The notes under the pieces were generated by a model, which was not told the DNA's origin, did not search any database, and worked only from the letters and a program-made list of their open reading frames with translations. The translations under genes and the position numbers were made by a program. A stretch of 64,000 nt of DNA from Acholoe squamosa. Its lineage: Eukaryota > Annelida > Polychaeta > Phyllodocida > Polynoidae. The stretch is from positions 69,264,659-69,328,658 of the forward strand of contig OX439038.1 in the NCBI GenBank assembly GCA_949317995.1, in the 5' to 3' direction. Of this stretch, positions 31,065-43,142 are shown piece by piece. Each line of letters opens with the position of its first letter. Position 1 is the stretch's first letter.

Positions 31065-31130
31065 AAAAGCCTCTTTGATAGCAGCTGTGCCAACCATTTG
31101 TCTGTCTTCAAACGTCATCAGAGCGTCTTT
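31065..31130 (-). CDS. NUTF2: NUTF2 exon 2
   Basis: Minus-strand acceptor ctcattgcag, 22 codons, donor GTAAGA. The peptide DALMTFEDRQMVGTAAIKEA aligns with human [21 protein letters not shown]. The Phe-Glu pair stands where human NTF2 has Trp41-Glu42, residues of the RanGDP contact. Phase 0 at both ends. Confidence 0.85.
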
Positions 31131-31993
31131 CTGCAATGAGAGATTAAATCAACTTGCCTATATTTGCTTGGCTGCATTATAAAACTTCCAAAGAGTCATC
31201 TTCTTTGGAAAAAGAGAAGTTGTCTCAAATAATCAACGTGCAAAATCATTTTAAATGGGTATGGAATCTTATTTTCTATTTGGAGAAAGCGCTGCTCACC
31301 ACTGCAGGCCTGTGTAAAAGCCATGGTTTGTAGACCATTTCAGAGGCCCGCAGCGGCTATTAGCAGTTTAACATGTAGAGTATGTGGTACTATAACCTGG
31401 CTCACCTGCGGAGTGGCACATTGCGTATACTCACCCAGGTATCAGCCAATGCTGAAAAGACCTTCACATCAAATCATCTAGATGTGTATTCCAGCTACCA
31501 GTAATTATCTAATTGTTTTATTGCCCCTTTGATTTAGATAGGAATCTCATTGAAGTTGCTAGTGTATTGGCTACCCTGTCCACCCCCTCCCCCACCCACC
31601 TCAACCTTCTTAGTATAATACACATCTGGTGCGGACGTGCATCTACTGGGCCACACAACCCCTTTATCCCCAGTCATATATGGAGGACAGCTGGATTGCT
31701 GATATCTGTCTGTAGTGTAGGTACAAACGCAGGCAGCTCGATCGGGAGGGCATCTGCCGCACACACATAGATACCCTAGTTACTGATCGAGTCTGGGGTG
31801 GATCGGGCCTGTCTGCAGTCACCTTTAGAACATGCTAGATAGTCTATGTTAATCTCTCATGGATTGCCACTATGAATTTCCAGTGTGGTGCAATCAGCTA
31901 GCAGAATGATCTTTTATTCTCAGACTGTCAATAATTAGGCCCTAAAAATACTTGGTTGATTACTATTGTAACCGTCACCATTGGAAAAGTCCA

Positions 31994-32064
31994 ATCCCAA
32001 CCGGGACTCGAACCCGGGTCCTTCGGGTACCAAGCGAATACTCTGACCGCTGAGCTATCGGGAC
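31994..32064 (-). repeat. tRNA-like sequence (tRNA-derived SINE head or tRNA pseudogene)
   Basis: The minus strand folds as a near-complete 71 nt cloverleaf: acceptor GTCCCGA/TTGGGAT (with G-T pairs), D arm GCTC/GAGT, T arm CCGGG-TTCGAGT-CCCGG. The anticodon loop TTGGTAC would give GGT, which is not a normal eukaryotic threonine anticodon. The innermost anticodon-stem pair is C-C. That favours a SINE head or pseudogene over a working tRNA. It lies in NUTF2 intron 1. Confidence 0.6.
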
Positions 32065-33069
32065 GGAGTAGGTGAGGTATACGTGTGGATCATGGCAGGG
32101 TAGGAGAGAGTCAGAGTACAGTGGTTCCACCTGTTTTACCAGACGAACCTACCCCGCTACACTCCTCCCTACCAGCTTCAACCATACTCTCTAGTACTGA
32201 GTCACACACAGTCAATCCGATTCCTGTTCCCAGGAAGCACTGTGGGTGCCACCTGTTTCCAAGTCTCCCAGCACTAGGTTTGAAGCGTTCCCAAACTGAT
32301 CCACACACTTTAACCGATGAACCTACCCCGCTACACTATTGTGGCGGGAACGGGTTAGTTCCGTTGGCGGCCGTGGGTGGCGCCCTTGTCGCTATGCCCG
32401 GAACTGCAGACAGCGTCCGTCATCGATCTGCTTTAGTTTTCCCCAGTTTTAGCCCTTAAATCCCAATGATCTTCGTCCACAATATCAATCAAAGTTATAG
32501 CTACCCAGCGGTCTATAATAAAGCTGATGTCATTCCCGTATAATTATGTACTTTACAATTTAGTTTGGTTGCTGTTGACACTAGTTCTAAAGTGGTGTCA
32601 TCATGTGACCAAATCGGGATGTTTGATTGGCCGCTGGCCTTTTGAAGGCAGATTTAACTTTAGCACCAACTGAACCAGACCCTTTGTAGAGCTTGCTCCA
32701 AATTTCAGCCATCGAGCCAAGCTCTAGCTACGTTTTTGGTAAGTGTGCCTAGTTAGATTTAGCTCAGAAATATATATCTAGTGCTGACCTGTGACTAGTG
32801 TTTTATCTGTACCGTTTCGGGCAATATATTGATAGTTTTTTATCTACTGAACTGCAATTGAACTTATTTGTCTTGATTCCACATTTATTCAGATTGTCAT
32901 TTTAGATCCACTAGTTTCCATCATTTCCAAAGCCTTTATTCTTCCAAATTCTAGCCATTCTAACTTTAGAAAACATGTAGATTAATTCCCCTGTCCGTTT
33001 ATTGTTACACTATACTATACTCCGTGCATGTGCCCTTGATTACCAGGGTGCCTCCTTTAGGTAGGGCGG

Positions 33070-33800
33070 CTATGCTTTTTCCCAGTTGTTGAGTTGTCTT
33101 TCATTCATTTCTAGTTTGTATGCTGCCGTTTTAAGTTGGGTTAGGTTGTCCGAGAAGATGTCCTCCAGTTTGATTTGGGTTGTGGGGTCTTGGTGGTCAT
33201 TTATGGTTGGGCACATTTCTAGTAGGTGTTGTTGGGTTTCTGGAATATAGCCACACCCCCTACATTTCAGTGTGCGGTGCATTTTCCTGTAGTTGTCCTT
33301 TGCTTTTATCATTCTGGTTTGGCCATGAAGATTCTTCTTGCTTGCTCTTTAGTTAGTTTGGTCGGGTAGTCAGGGGATTCGCAGCTATGTTTCCTTTTGT
33401 TTTCAGTCAGGAATTTGAACTTGCTTTTTTCCGCACCAGTTGTGTTCATGTGGAGCTTGGTGGTGGGTAGATCTGTTAATATATTGATCAGGGTTTGTAG
33501 TTCTTCAGATGCCTTTTGGATTTTCTGTATCCATGAGGTCGGTCTTGTTCTCGTGTTTTATCTTGTCGCCCTGGGATTTAGTTATTTTGGTAAGGTAGTT
33601 GACCTGTAATTCTAGGATTCTGTTTTATGTCAAGGTTTCCAAGCTCGTCATATATGCATTCCCTTTGGGTTGCTTGGGGTAGTCGTAGGATTCTTTTTAA
33701 GTTGGTTGTCCAGGATTGGGTTGAGGGCATCAGTGTCTTTTTTTTTCTGGTATTCCATGTCTCAGTGCCATAGGTTGTTGGGATGATGCAGGTCTCCACT
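33070..33800 (-). mobile_element. LINE fragment, C-terminal end, minus strand
   Basis: 33578-33799 shows TYGTETWNTRKKK and KRILRLPQATQRECIYDELG, typical of the post-RT region of non-LTR elements. 33070-33312 shows CRGCGYIPETQQHLLEMCP, a CCHC zinc knuckle of the same region. Frames are broken between them. It is a 5'-truncated copy in NUTF2 intron 1. Confidence 0.7.
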
Positions 33801-34839
33801 AGTTTCCCGATAGTTTCAAGCTCTATGTTACTGTAGTTTTCATTGCCCGCTATGTATAGGACTCAGTATGGAGGCCTAGTGGAGCCGCCATCTTGAATTT
33901 CGCTGGTTGAGGTAAAACCCACATACCATGATGGGTACCTTGTCCCTGGTTAACACCCACTTCCATGGACATGCTGGTCCCATCTAATCAGTTCTTATTA
34001 GTGTGTGTCGCCAGAACCAGCTACAGACCAGCTAGTGGCCAATAGAACCGTCTGGGGGGCGCCCTCTGCTTTGTTCCTCTCCGTAGTTATGTGGTCGTCT
34101 GGGTTATTCTTTGAGTTGAGGGTCTCACCCAGGTACTTGTGGATTGGAATGAAATAAGCCCAGTTGACATGGAGAAGCTAAGGCCCTTTAATGTCATAAT
34201 AATGAATAATGAGGCCTTATAGCAAAATGGAAGCCACGGGTGGTTAGAATGAAATGTACGTTTTATCAGGGGCTAGGACTAGGACAGACTATTTTTATCT
34301 CTATGACTATGGTTTTATAAAGACAATAGTCAATAGACAACTCCTTCATATTTTGACTGTCTCATACTCAGTGTCTGTTGTCCTATAATGCACGAATGCA
34401 TCTGTTGTCCTATAATGCACGATTCACAGGGCTCGACAAATCCCTGTGACTGTGTCCAGTGCCCGGGACACAAAAATATTTCTCTGGACACAACTTATTT
34501 TTCAAGTTGTGTCCAGTGGACACAGCTCCTAAGCCAGTATCATACATTGACCCAAAGGGCTAAGACACAAGATTTTCCTGGACACAACTTTGTCTTTGAT
34601 TTGCCTTTGTGCCCAGTGTCATTGATGCCTACCAAATCAATACATCGTGATTCACGAAATCACAATTATCGCATCGATAAAACCATAATATCGATACAAT
34701 AATTGGTCCCCTAAATACCAATTTTAGGCTTTCTAAATCTGAAAGAATTTTTTGAATATTCCTATTAGAACCCAAGAAATAATGATTTATGATAAAAATT
34801 ATTCAGAATTTTTTTAAAAATGGTTTCGAATAGGAAGAG

Positions 34840-34983
34840 CAGGGATGAAAGTAGCTGAGCACGAAAATCCCTGAAATGGTCCATTATTCGCCCAAATAAA
34901 CATGGGTTTCTATTTGAATGTATAGGGCCTTGGAACTTCAAAATCCCTGAAATCAGGGAATTCCCTGAAGACTTTCATCCCTG
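34840..34983. mobile_element. Small hAT-like MITE A
   Basis: Terminal inverted repeat CAGGGATGAAAGT / ACTTTCATCCCTG, 144 bp, flanked on both sides by GAAGAG (a probable remnant of an 8 bp duplication). Nested in the 1895 bp element. Confidence 0.8.
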
Positions 34984-35695
34984 GAAGAGAATATATAAAT
35001 GGCTCTAATTTACGCTGTAATTGGAAATTTTTTCACTGTTAGAAAAGCTCATTTCCTGGCTATTTCAGCTAGGTTATGAAATATAGGGCAGCAATGTGCA
35101 TTGCTCGTAACTCTAAAAGAAATTAAATTTAAATTTTTTGGCAGATGTTATGTACCATAAATTCTTTGATTTGAGGTTCATATATTTGAATCAAATCAAA
35201 ATTGTAGTTTATTGCAAGGTCAGTAATGCAGGTAATGTTGCTTGTATCAGAGAATTTAGGGTAATTGCAGTTAGTTAGACTCTCTGCTGTCCCAAAGCTC
35301 TGGCCCCTTGATAGTCTTTTCCATTACATTGTTTCTCCAGAATTAAAATTAATAGCCTTGAACAAGTCTAGCTTGTGGTCTGACATCAGCACTCCCATTC
35401 AAAGACAGGAACCAACTCCAAGCAGGTGTTAAGTAGTGTTATAGTCCTATACTTTCACAAGACATCTGTTTGGAGGACCAGATGCTACTCACCCAGGTTA
35501 TTCGCACCACCAAGCCACTATACGCATAACTCCCACCAAAACTGCCCTATTCGCACCACATTGCCAAAAAAGGCGGGAAAGTTGATACATGGATCAACAT
35601 TATATACCTTCACCATTGGAGGCAAAAAGTGTCTTGTGGCTGCCAACCAACTGACTCTGTAGAACATAGACAATTACTCAAAATTTACAATAGTT

Positions 35696-36028
35696 CAGGG
35701 GTGTGAAATCCTAAAATCCATTTCCTCTGAAGTTACTTCACAATGATTTCCAGTTAACATTTTAACATTATATAAAGGTCATTTAAATAGTCAATTGGAC
35801 ACATGCTATTTTCTCTTGTACAGAGAGGCTAAGAACTACCACTGGGATATTCAAATTTCTGGTTTTGGATGACAACAGATCATAACAATGGAAAATATTC
35901 TAAGGACCCCCCCCCCCCATATAAGTGGTAATACATTTTCTCAGTGGATTTGCACAGATCTCAGGAATGATGCCTGTGAGCATCAAAACCGCGGAATTCC
36001 GCGTTTCCGCGGAGCTTTCACACCCCTG
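35696..36028. mobile_element. Small hAT-like MITE B
   Basis: Terminal inverted repeat CAGGGGTGTGAAA / TTTCACACCCCTG, 333 bp. Direct repeats AATAGTT flank it (35689-35695 and 36029-36035). An internal GC hairpin with CCGCGGAATTCCGCG precedes the right end. Nested in the 1895 bp element. Confidence 0.85.
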
Positions 36029-36670
36029 AATAGTTGGTACTGAAATACATTTTCCTGCAAGACCCCTACATCTCCTCCTTTAATGACACTACAAATTCAC
36101 TAAGTAATTCTGCCTCTTATATATAAAATTTCCATCTTCTTTTAAACTTATTCGCACCACCAAAATGACTGAAAATGAGAGGACCCTAGTTGTCTCCTAT
36201 AACTCTTTTCGAGTTAATAATCGATATAACCGAAATATCGAGACCAAAATGATGATAATCAACATCGACATAAGTTTGATGTCAATGACACTCCTATTTC
36301 AAACAGATTTGTCGAGCCCTGGACGAATGCATCTTGATGTGAAGAAAATGGCTGTCTATTCTCTTCTCTAACTAGCTACTCAAAGTCTTAAGTCCAAACT
36401 AGTTGAACACGTGACTCCCTAGTACTACCGGTAGTACCTAGGTACTGGTACTGTGGTACTGGTAGTGACTCACCAGTCACTTATTTTACGGTGTAGTGAC
36501 TGTAGATCTAGCCACTAAGTAAGGCCAATCAAAGGATAAATGTAATGGTTTGCTCAGTTACGCTAGGTAATTGTACTTTTTATGAAATGTACAATTCTAA
36601 ATTTTTCTGGGAAAATGGAGGGAAACTGAGGAAATTCAGATTCCTTTCCCGCTTGAAGTTGAATACCTAC

Positions 36671-36775
36671 ATGATAGTAGTTGACGAGGTCTTCCTTTTT
36701 TGGAATGCTGTCATACGAGTTATAGTACTCTCGTACAAATGCAATTCCAATTTGTTCCCACGGTATGTCATTCAT
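36671..36775 (-). CDS. NUTF2: NUTF2 first coding exon
   Basis: Minus-strand ATG at 36773-36775, 35 codons, donor GTAGGT at 36665-36670. The peptide begins MNDIPWEQIGIAFVREYYNS and ends DLVNYYH, matching human KPIWEQIGSSFIQHYYQLF. This helix is the most conserved part of the family. The frame is open a little further upstream but only this ATG has family support. NTF2 is a small homodimeric carrier that binds RanGDP and FG nucleoporins and returns Ran to the nucleus. Intron 1 is about 5.5 kb and full of transposons. Confidence 0.88.
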
Positions 36776-37583
36776 GATTGTTTCTTTAGCTAGAATGGAA
36801 CTTGCCACAGCTCTATGACGATGTAAATTGCGATATTTTGCAAGCGTCTTTTCAACGAATTAAGTTACAAAAATGGCTGACAGGTATCACCAGCTATTTT
36901 CACCTCTTCATATCTAGCAAGTAGTAGTATCTAATTAGCTCGTTGTATATAACCTTACTTGCACAGTATTGATGTGTATTATATTTATTAAGACAAGTGG
37001 CTTCATATAATTGAAATAAGCCGAGAACCTTCAAGATTATTTATATCTTTTACATTGAAATTCAAAATTGCTAACGCGGTACCTTAAAAGAATTTTGCTC
37101 ATGCGCATGAGCACTTCCGGTACATATGGACTAATGCATGATGTAAGGTCAGCGTCTGCAGGCTGGGTGGCACAGTCTCCTGTGTCATGTTGCTGGTACT
37201 TTCATTCCCCATACCCATGACTGGAACAGATTCAAATAAAATTATTGAAATCTTTACTGGGGCTACCAGATCTTAATACGAGTATGCTATATTAAATGGT
37301 GATTATTTTAGGTTGACACATATTTTTTAGTAGAGTATTTCAATGTGGCACAATCTCCTGTGCCACAACAAACAAAGACAAACCCTGATCATTTTCCACA
37401 TGGCACATGCTGCTTCCTGTGAAATGGACCATGTGGACAAATGAAGATATTCAGACAATATGCTCCATCAATTGGTCATGTTTACATATCTCTTAGCCTG
37501 TCAGATGTCTAATTATGTCAGCACATGTGGTAGATCATTTTTTTAAAGTGCATGGAGGTAAAATGCATAGATTCATACACTTG

Positions 37584-37781
37584 TCACATGTCCATGTACC
37601 ATTGTTTATTTACATATGAAAGCCAGTTTGTAGTGCCATCTGGTGTATACATATTGATATTGATGGTTGCGCCATCTAGAGGTAAATAAGCCCGCACTCC
37701 CTTATTATACTTTATTAGTGTTCTCTGAAGCGCCTCTGCTTGAAGAGTGGTGCTTCCCGTGATTTTGCTGGTTACCGCCAT
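37584..37781 (-). CDS. Unrecognised 65-residue ORF upstream of NUTF2
   Basis: An ATG in good context (gtacaATGGCGG), with CCGGAAGT, an ETS-type promoter site, about 10 bp upstream. The ORF begins MAVTSKITGSTTLQAEALQR and stays open to TGA at 37584. It could be a short gene or the first exon of a minus-strand transcript. I do not recognise it, and chance cannot be excluded. Confidence 0.25.
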   Translation of the reverse strand: MAVTSKITGSTTLQAEALQRTLIKYNKGVRAYLPLDGATININMYTPDGTTNWLSYVNKQWYMDM

Positions 37782-38199
37782 TGTACCAGTGTAACTTCCG
37801 GTACGCGGTTAAATCGAAAATGCTAAAATGCAAAATACGATAGTAAAACTAACGATATTGTGAACTAAAAGACTCAAGTACTACAAATTGACAGGTGAGT
37901 TTAAGGCACATGCACATAACCCCAACATAACCTCCTTGATCAATGTCCTTAGTGAAGTTAGTCGGCAGGTTTAGGCTAAAGAGTGGTGAATTCAGGGGCG
38001 GATCTTGTCCAGGCGGGCGGCAGGAGTTGGTGTTGTTCTGCCGTACGTCTTCAGCTTTGGAGTACGTGAGGTCGTAGTCGGCAAGGGCGGATCCATCATT
38101 TTGGAAAGGGGGGGGGGGGTCCAACCCTCAGTTACCAGGTATCAAGTGCAGCCTGGCGACATCGCAAGGTCAGCGCCAATACATCACAAGGGCAGTGCC

Positions 38200-39730
38200 G
38201 CGACATACCTAGGGGGGTTGGGGGAAAATTTTGAAATCTAGACATCAAATGGTGCATTCTGATGCATTTCTAGACCCCAATCCAGTAAAGCATTTTGGTG
38301 TACCATCAGTAGGCACTTTGATAAAGCCACTGTGGAGGGTGAGAAAAGCTGGCACACTGTGTTGACACTTTCTGCCAGGTGTGAGTGTGGCCCATACTCG
38401 CGACCTTGCCGATATCGCTGATTTAGGGTTTTGTTATGGGCGTTTCCTTGTATTTTAATAGTTATCCTTACAGTTTAGATATCAAGCTACCCACCAGGGA
38501 AATCTGGGAGAAAAAATTTCAATTATTAAGCGTTTTACACTGACTTTAGAATGAAGGTAATATTGGAGCTTTGAAAAACATGTTAACCACTGGAGACACC
38601 AAAAAGCTAATATCAGACACAGTTTAAGTGCATAATAAACTATCATTATATGAAGTTTCATACATTTATGATTTTGCCCAATGATAGTTTTGAGAGGACC
38701 AAAAAATGAACAATAGGAAAGAAATGACCGTGCATATAGCTGCTATATTATGATTTTTTACTGTAATTTTACACCTACTTAGAATTACATTGGAAGTTAA
38801 TTTAACATATCATTTGAAAGTTAAGATTCTAAATATTCTAAAAAAATAAAATCTATATAGATTGAATCACTAGAACATAACTTTACATGTGCTTAGATAT
38901 CATGTGGAAACACAGAAAAGTGGCACCAGTGCAGGCTGCCTCATACTGGTCCACTGTGTGGCTGAACTCACATCACAGAAAGTGTGACACCTTTTCTACC
39001 TTTACTATAGTCCTACTTGCCTTCATATTTTGGACACTATTTACCCTGTATCTTTGGTTCTAGACTAGATAAAAACTTGATTCAAAAAGAATTTAAAATG
39101 TCTCAATGAGCTCTATCGAAGTTGATCACAGAGATCGTTCAAGATTCCATTTTAATTTTTTGTTAAAGTGCCTACCATCAGCAGTAAATCAATGATTATG
39201 AGAACAGGGAATGAAAATCTTATTAAATTTTGATTGGACAATGGTGTTGAGGGCAGCTTGGGGGGCATGTCCCCTAGAAAATTTCAGATTTATAAATATC
39301 AAACAGCAAATTTTAAAACACTTTGGAGTGAACCTGGGGTGGGCAGGGTTTCCATAAAGGGGATGCAAATCTTATGTGGTAATGCTTTGTCCTTTGTGAG
39401 GTTTTTGGGGCTGGTCCCTCAAGAAAAATTTTGAAATATAGATGTCAAACTTTCAAGTTTAAGGGATTCAACTAGTCTCAGATGTGAATCTAGTATTTTA
39501 AGATATTGTTGTTTAAGGGGGTGTGGGGGCCTGCCCCCAACCCTCGGAAAGTCTTTGAAGAATTGATGTCAAATTTTGAAGTTTAAAGCATTTTGGTGTA
39601 CCTTCAGGAGTGTGTTTATTCACTAGATATTAAGAGAGTTTTGGTTCATGCCCAAAGAAAACCTTATAACATACTCATCAAACTTATATTTAAAGCATTT
39701 TGGTGTAGGCAAGCAATTTCAGCAAGGGAG
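38200..39730 (+). repeat. Decayed interspersed repeat blocks with 'kcattttggtg'
   Basis: Several loosely related blocks share GGGG-rich starts, AAAATTTTGAAAT, AGATGTCAAA and AAAGCATTTTGGTGTA (about 38220, 39280, 39430, 39560, 39690). They resemble fragments of one dispersed family. No coding content. Confidence 0.45.
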
Positions 39731-40494
39731 CAAATTTTTTTGTCCTGATACCAAACATTGTGACGATTGTTCTTTGATAGGGTTTTGACAGCTTGTTCCC
39801 CAAGGAAATTAACCCGTCCAGTTTCCATTGCAAACATGTCTAACTTTTCTAAGCTTCAGTAAAGTGGACCGTTGTTACCAGTTGGGTTATTAATTTTAAG
39901 TATTTTAGGAAAAAGTGGTTTATCATAGTTTAAAGTTACTAATTCTTTCCATGGACAATGTCTATGAAGTTTGAAATAATATAGTCCAGTTTGGTGTTCC
40001 TATGATGATTCTATGTATTTTTTTTTTAAATTTTGATTTAAAAAGTTGGTACTGGGTGGTGATTGAGATTATTTTGGTGCATAGTGTGTTTTGTACACAT
40101 CACTATGTTAAAATGAGATACCACATGTCAGTAATTTTGTGATCAGAATGTGCTAGAAGAATAGTAGCAGGTCATCCAATGTTCATTTTCTATTACACTA
40201 GTCAGTGAAATGAGTGATATGCATGCAATGGTACTGGTTTTTTCCTTATGGGGAATAACATAGAGGCCATGTTGGTCTTGCATTGGAGGTGAATCTAGGT
40301 CAGTATATAGAGGAGCCTAGTAGGCTTCTCTATGGTAAGTATCAGTAGTGAGATAGCTGGGCCCTTTAAGAGAATTGGCTTCCAATTATTTCCCATGGGA
40401 AAGGAAGTAAATGTAACAAGTAATTGTAACAAGGTCTCATCACCTTGGCTACACTGTCTGTGATGTTAATTGTAGGATCAACAATGACTGTCAT

Positions 40495-42244
40495 GTATGG
40501 ATGTATGTATGGATGTATGGATGTATGTATGGATGTATGGATGTATGTATGGATGTATGGATGTATGGATGGATGGATGGATGGATGGATGGATGGATGG
40601 ATGGATGGATGGATGGATGGATGGATGGATGGATGGATGGATGGATGGATGGATGGATGGATGGATGGATGGATGGATGGATGGATGGATGGATGGATGG
40701 ATGGATGGATGGATGGATGGATGGATGGATGGATGGATGGATGGATGGATGGATGGATGGATGGATGGATGGATGGATGGATGGATGGATGGATGGATGG
40801 ATGGATGGATGGATGGATGGATGGATGGATGGATGGATGGATGGATGGATGGATGGATGGATGGATGGATGGATGGATGGATGGATGGATGGATGGATGG
40901 ATGGATGGATGGATGGATGGATGGATGGATGGATGGATGGATGGATGGATGGATGGATGGATGGATGGATGGATGGATGGATGGATGGATGGATGGATGG
41001 ATGGATGGATGGATGGATGGATGGATGGATGGATGGATGGATGGATGGATGGATGGATGGATGGATGGATGGATGGATGGATGGATGGATGGATGGATGG
41101 ATGGATGGATGGATGGATGGATGGATGGATGGATGGATGGATGGATGGATGGATGGATGGATGGATGGATGGATGGATGGATGGATGGATGGATGGATGG
41201 ATGGATGGATGGATGGATGGATGGATGGATGGATGGATGGATGGATGGATGGATGGATGGATGGATGGATGGATGGATGGATGGATGGATGGATGGATGG
41301 ATGGATGGATGGATGGATGGATGGATGGATGGATGGATGGATGGATGGATGGATGGATGGATGGATGGATGGATGGATGGATGGATGGATGGATGGATGG
41401 ATGGATGGATGGATGGATGGATGGATGGATGGATGGATGGATGGATGGATGGATGGATGGATGGATGGATGGATGGATGGATGGATGGATGGATGGATGG
41501 ATGGATGGATGGATGGATGGATGGATGGATGGATGGATGGATGGATGGATGGATGGATGGATGGATGGATGGATGGATGGATGGATGGATGGATGGATGG
41601 ATGGATGGATGGATGGATGGATGGATGGATGGATGGATGGATGGATGGATGGATGGATGGATGGATGGATGGATGGATGGATGGATGGATGGATGGATGG
41701 ATGGATGGATGGATGGATGGATGGATGGATGGATGGATGGATGGATGGATGGATGGATGGATGGATGGATGGATGGATGGATGGATGGATGGATGGATGG
41801 ATGGATGGATGGATGGATGGATGGATGGATGGATGGATGGATGGATGGATGGATGGATGGATGGATGGATGGATGGATGGATGGATGGATGGATGGATGG
41901 ATGGATGGATGGATGGATGGATGGATGGATGGATGGATGGATGGATGGATGGATGGATGGATGGATGGATGGATGGATGGATGGATGGATGGATGGATGG
42001 ATGGATGGATGGATGGATGGATGGATGGATGGATGGATGGATGGATGGATGGATGGATGGATGGATGGATGGATGGATGGATGGATGGATGGATGGATGG
42101 ATGGATGGATGGATGGATGGATGGATGGATGGATGGATGGATGGATGGATGGATGGATGGATGGATGGATGGATGGATGGATGGATGGATGGATGGATGG
42201 ATGGATGGATGGATGGATGGATGGATGGATGGATGGATGGATGG
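40495..42244 (+). repeat. Giant (ATGG)n microsatellite, 420 perfect units
   Basis: After a mixed ATGT/ATGG lead-in (40495-40564), the sequence is uninterrupted ATGG from 40565 to 42244, 1680 bp. All three plus frames are stop-free, giving an artefactual W-M-D-G repeat; I do not regard it as a gene. A short 13 bp repeat (AACTATGGGACGG) follows at 42245-42296. Confidence 0.98.
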
Positions 42245-42298
42245 AACTATGGGACGGAACTATGGGACGGAACTATGGGACGGAACTATGGGACTATG

Positions 42299-42458
42299 CA
42301 GGGCTTTTGACAGGGCTGCGCAGTGTGCAATACATGCATTTAATGCTTAAATGTCGCATTTAAATGGCTAGAATGGCCATTCATTTACAGAATGGCGCAT
42401 TGTATTTGCTAAAAAGTGTGCAATTGGCGCATTGCAAAAAATCCTGTCAAAAGCCCTG
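42299..42458. mobile_element. Small hAT-like MITE, 160 bp
   Basis: Terminal inverted repeats CAGGGCTTTTGACAGG / CCTGTCAAAAGCCCTG (16 bp, perfect) flanked by GACTATG on both sides. It is inserted in the short repeat next to the ATGG array. Confidence 0.85.
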
Positions 42459-43142
42459 GACTATGGGACTATGGGACTTTGGTCGGGACCCATTCCTATA
42501 CCATAGCCTATACCAATCAAGGATGGGTTTAAGTTATAAGCTATGCCTTACATATAGGCCTAAGCCAAGCATTATCCATATATATGATATGACAGTGATT
42601 TTTTTCTGGATTGCCTCCTGTTAGAAAATTTTGAGAAATTTTTATATATTTTAGGTTATGTAGAGACATAAATGTCACAATTTGCAAACAATAAAAATTA
42701 TATCAGAGAGAGATAGGGGTCATGAAAGGGGACATACAAAGTGGACATCTTGTGTGGGCCCAAAGGGGGGGGTCCACCTCCGGGGACCCCTATTTGGACA
42801 TGTTATGGGTGGACCAAAAGGGGGGGGGGTCCTGACCCCCAGGACCCACCCCCTGGATCTGCCCCTGACGGTGATTTTTTATTAAACTGAGTCTGATGTA
42901 GCCTTGTTACGGCTTGTAGGTATCAACACAAGTGTTCAACCTTCACAACAGGGTAGTTCTAACTTAGGGAGTGGTCATTATTTAGAGAATAGACCAGCGC
43001 CTACGGCGCTATGATAATGGACAAAAAGTAAGCCTGGTTAAACTACCATATATATAGGTTATTTTATATGATAATATTAAATATATGGTAGTCGCCACCC
43101 CCCTCCTTCCGTCCTCCTCTGCCATAAACCTATTGATTATTT

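Larger units (their letters stand above)
34427..36321. mobile_element. hAT-like non-autonomous element, 1895 bp
   Basis: Ends CAGGGCTCGACAAATC and its exact complement, 16 bp. No transposase ORF. The flanks show no clean 8 bp duplication (acgattca against gacgaatg), so the superfamily is inferred from the CAGGG terminus. It contains two smaller MITEs. Confidence 0.75.
34311..36370. repeat. Fold-back MITE copy split by a hAT-like element
   Basis: The left part (34311-34426, with gtcctataatgcacgaatgc) and the right part (36322-36370, with atgtgaag and tgtctattctct) correspond to the two arms of the intact fold-back element at 49393-49533. The 1895 bp between them is a separate element. Confidence 0.65.

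Noticed and set aside
31994..32064. A functional tRNA gene
   Set aside because: The cloverleaf is good, but the GGT anticodon is not normal for eukaryotes and the anticodon stem has a C-C mismatch; SINE head or pseudogene preferred.
37849..38124. 91-residue minus-strand ORF
   Set aside because: Low-complexity start caused by a G-run on the plus strand and no conserved motif.
40445..42363. Three overlapping frames of about 620 residues with a W-M-D-G repeat
   Set aside because: They are the translation of a perfect ATGG microsatellite in all three frames; there is no non-repetitive coding part.
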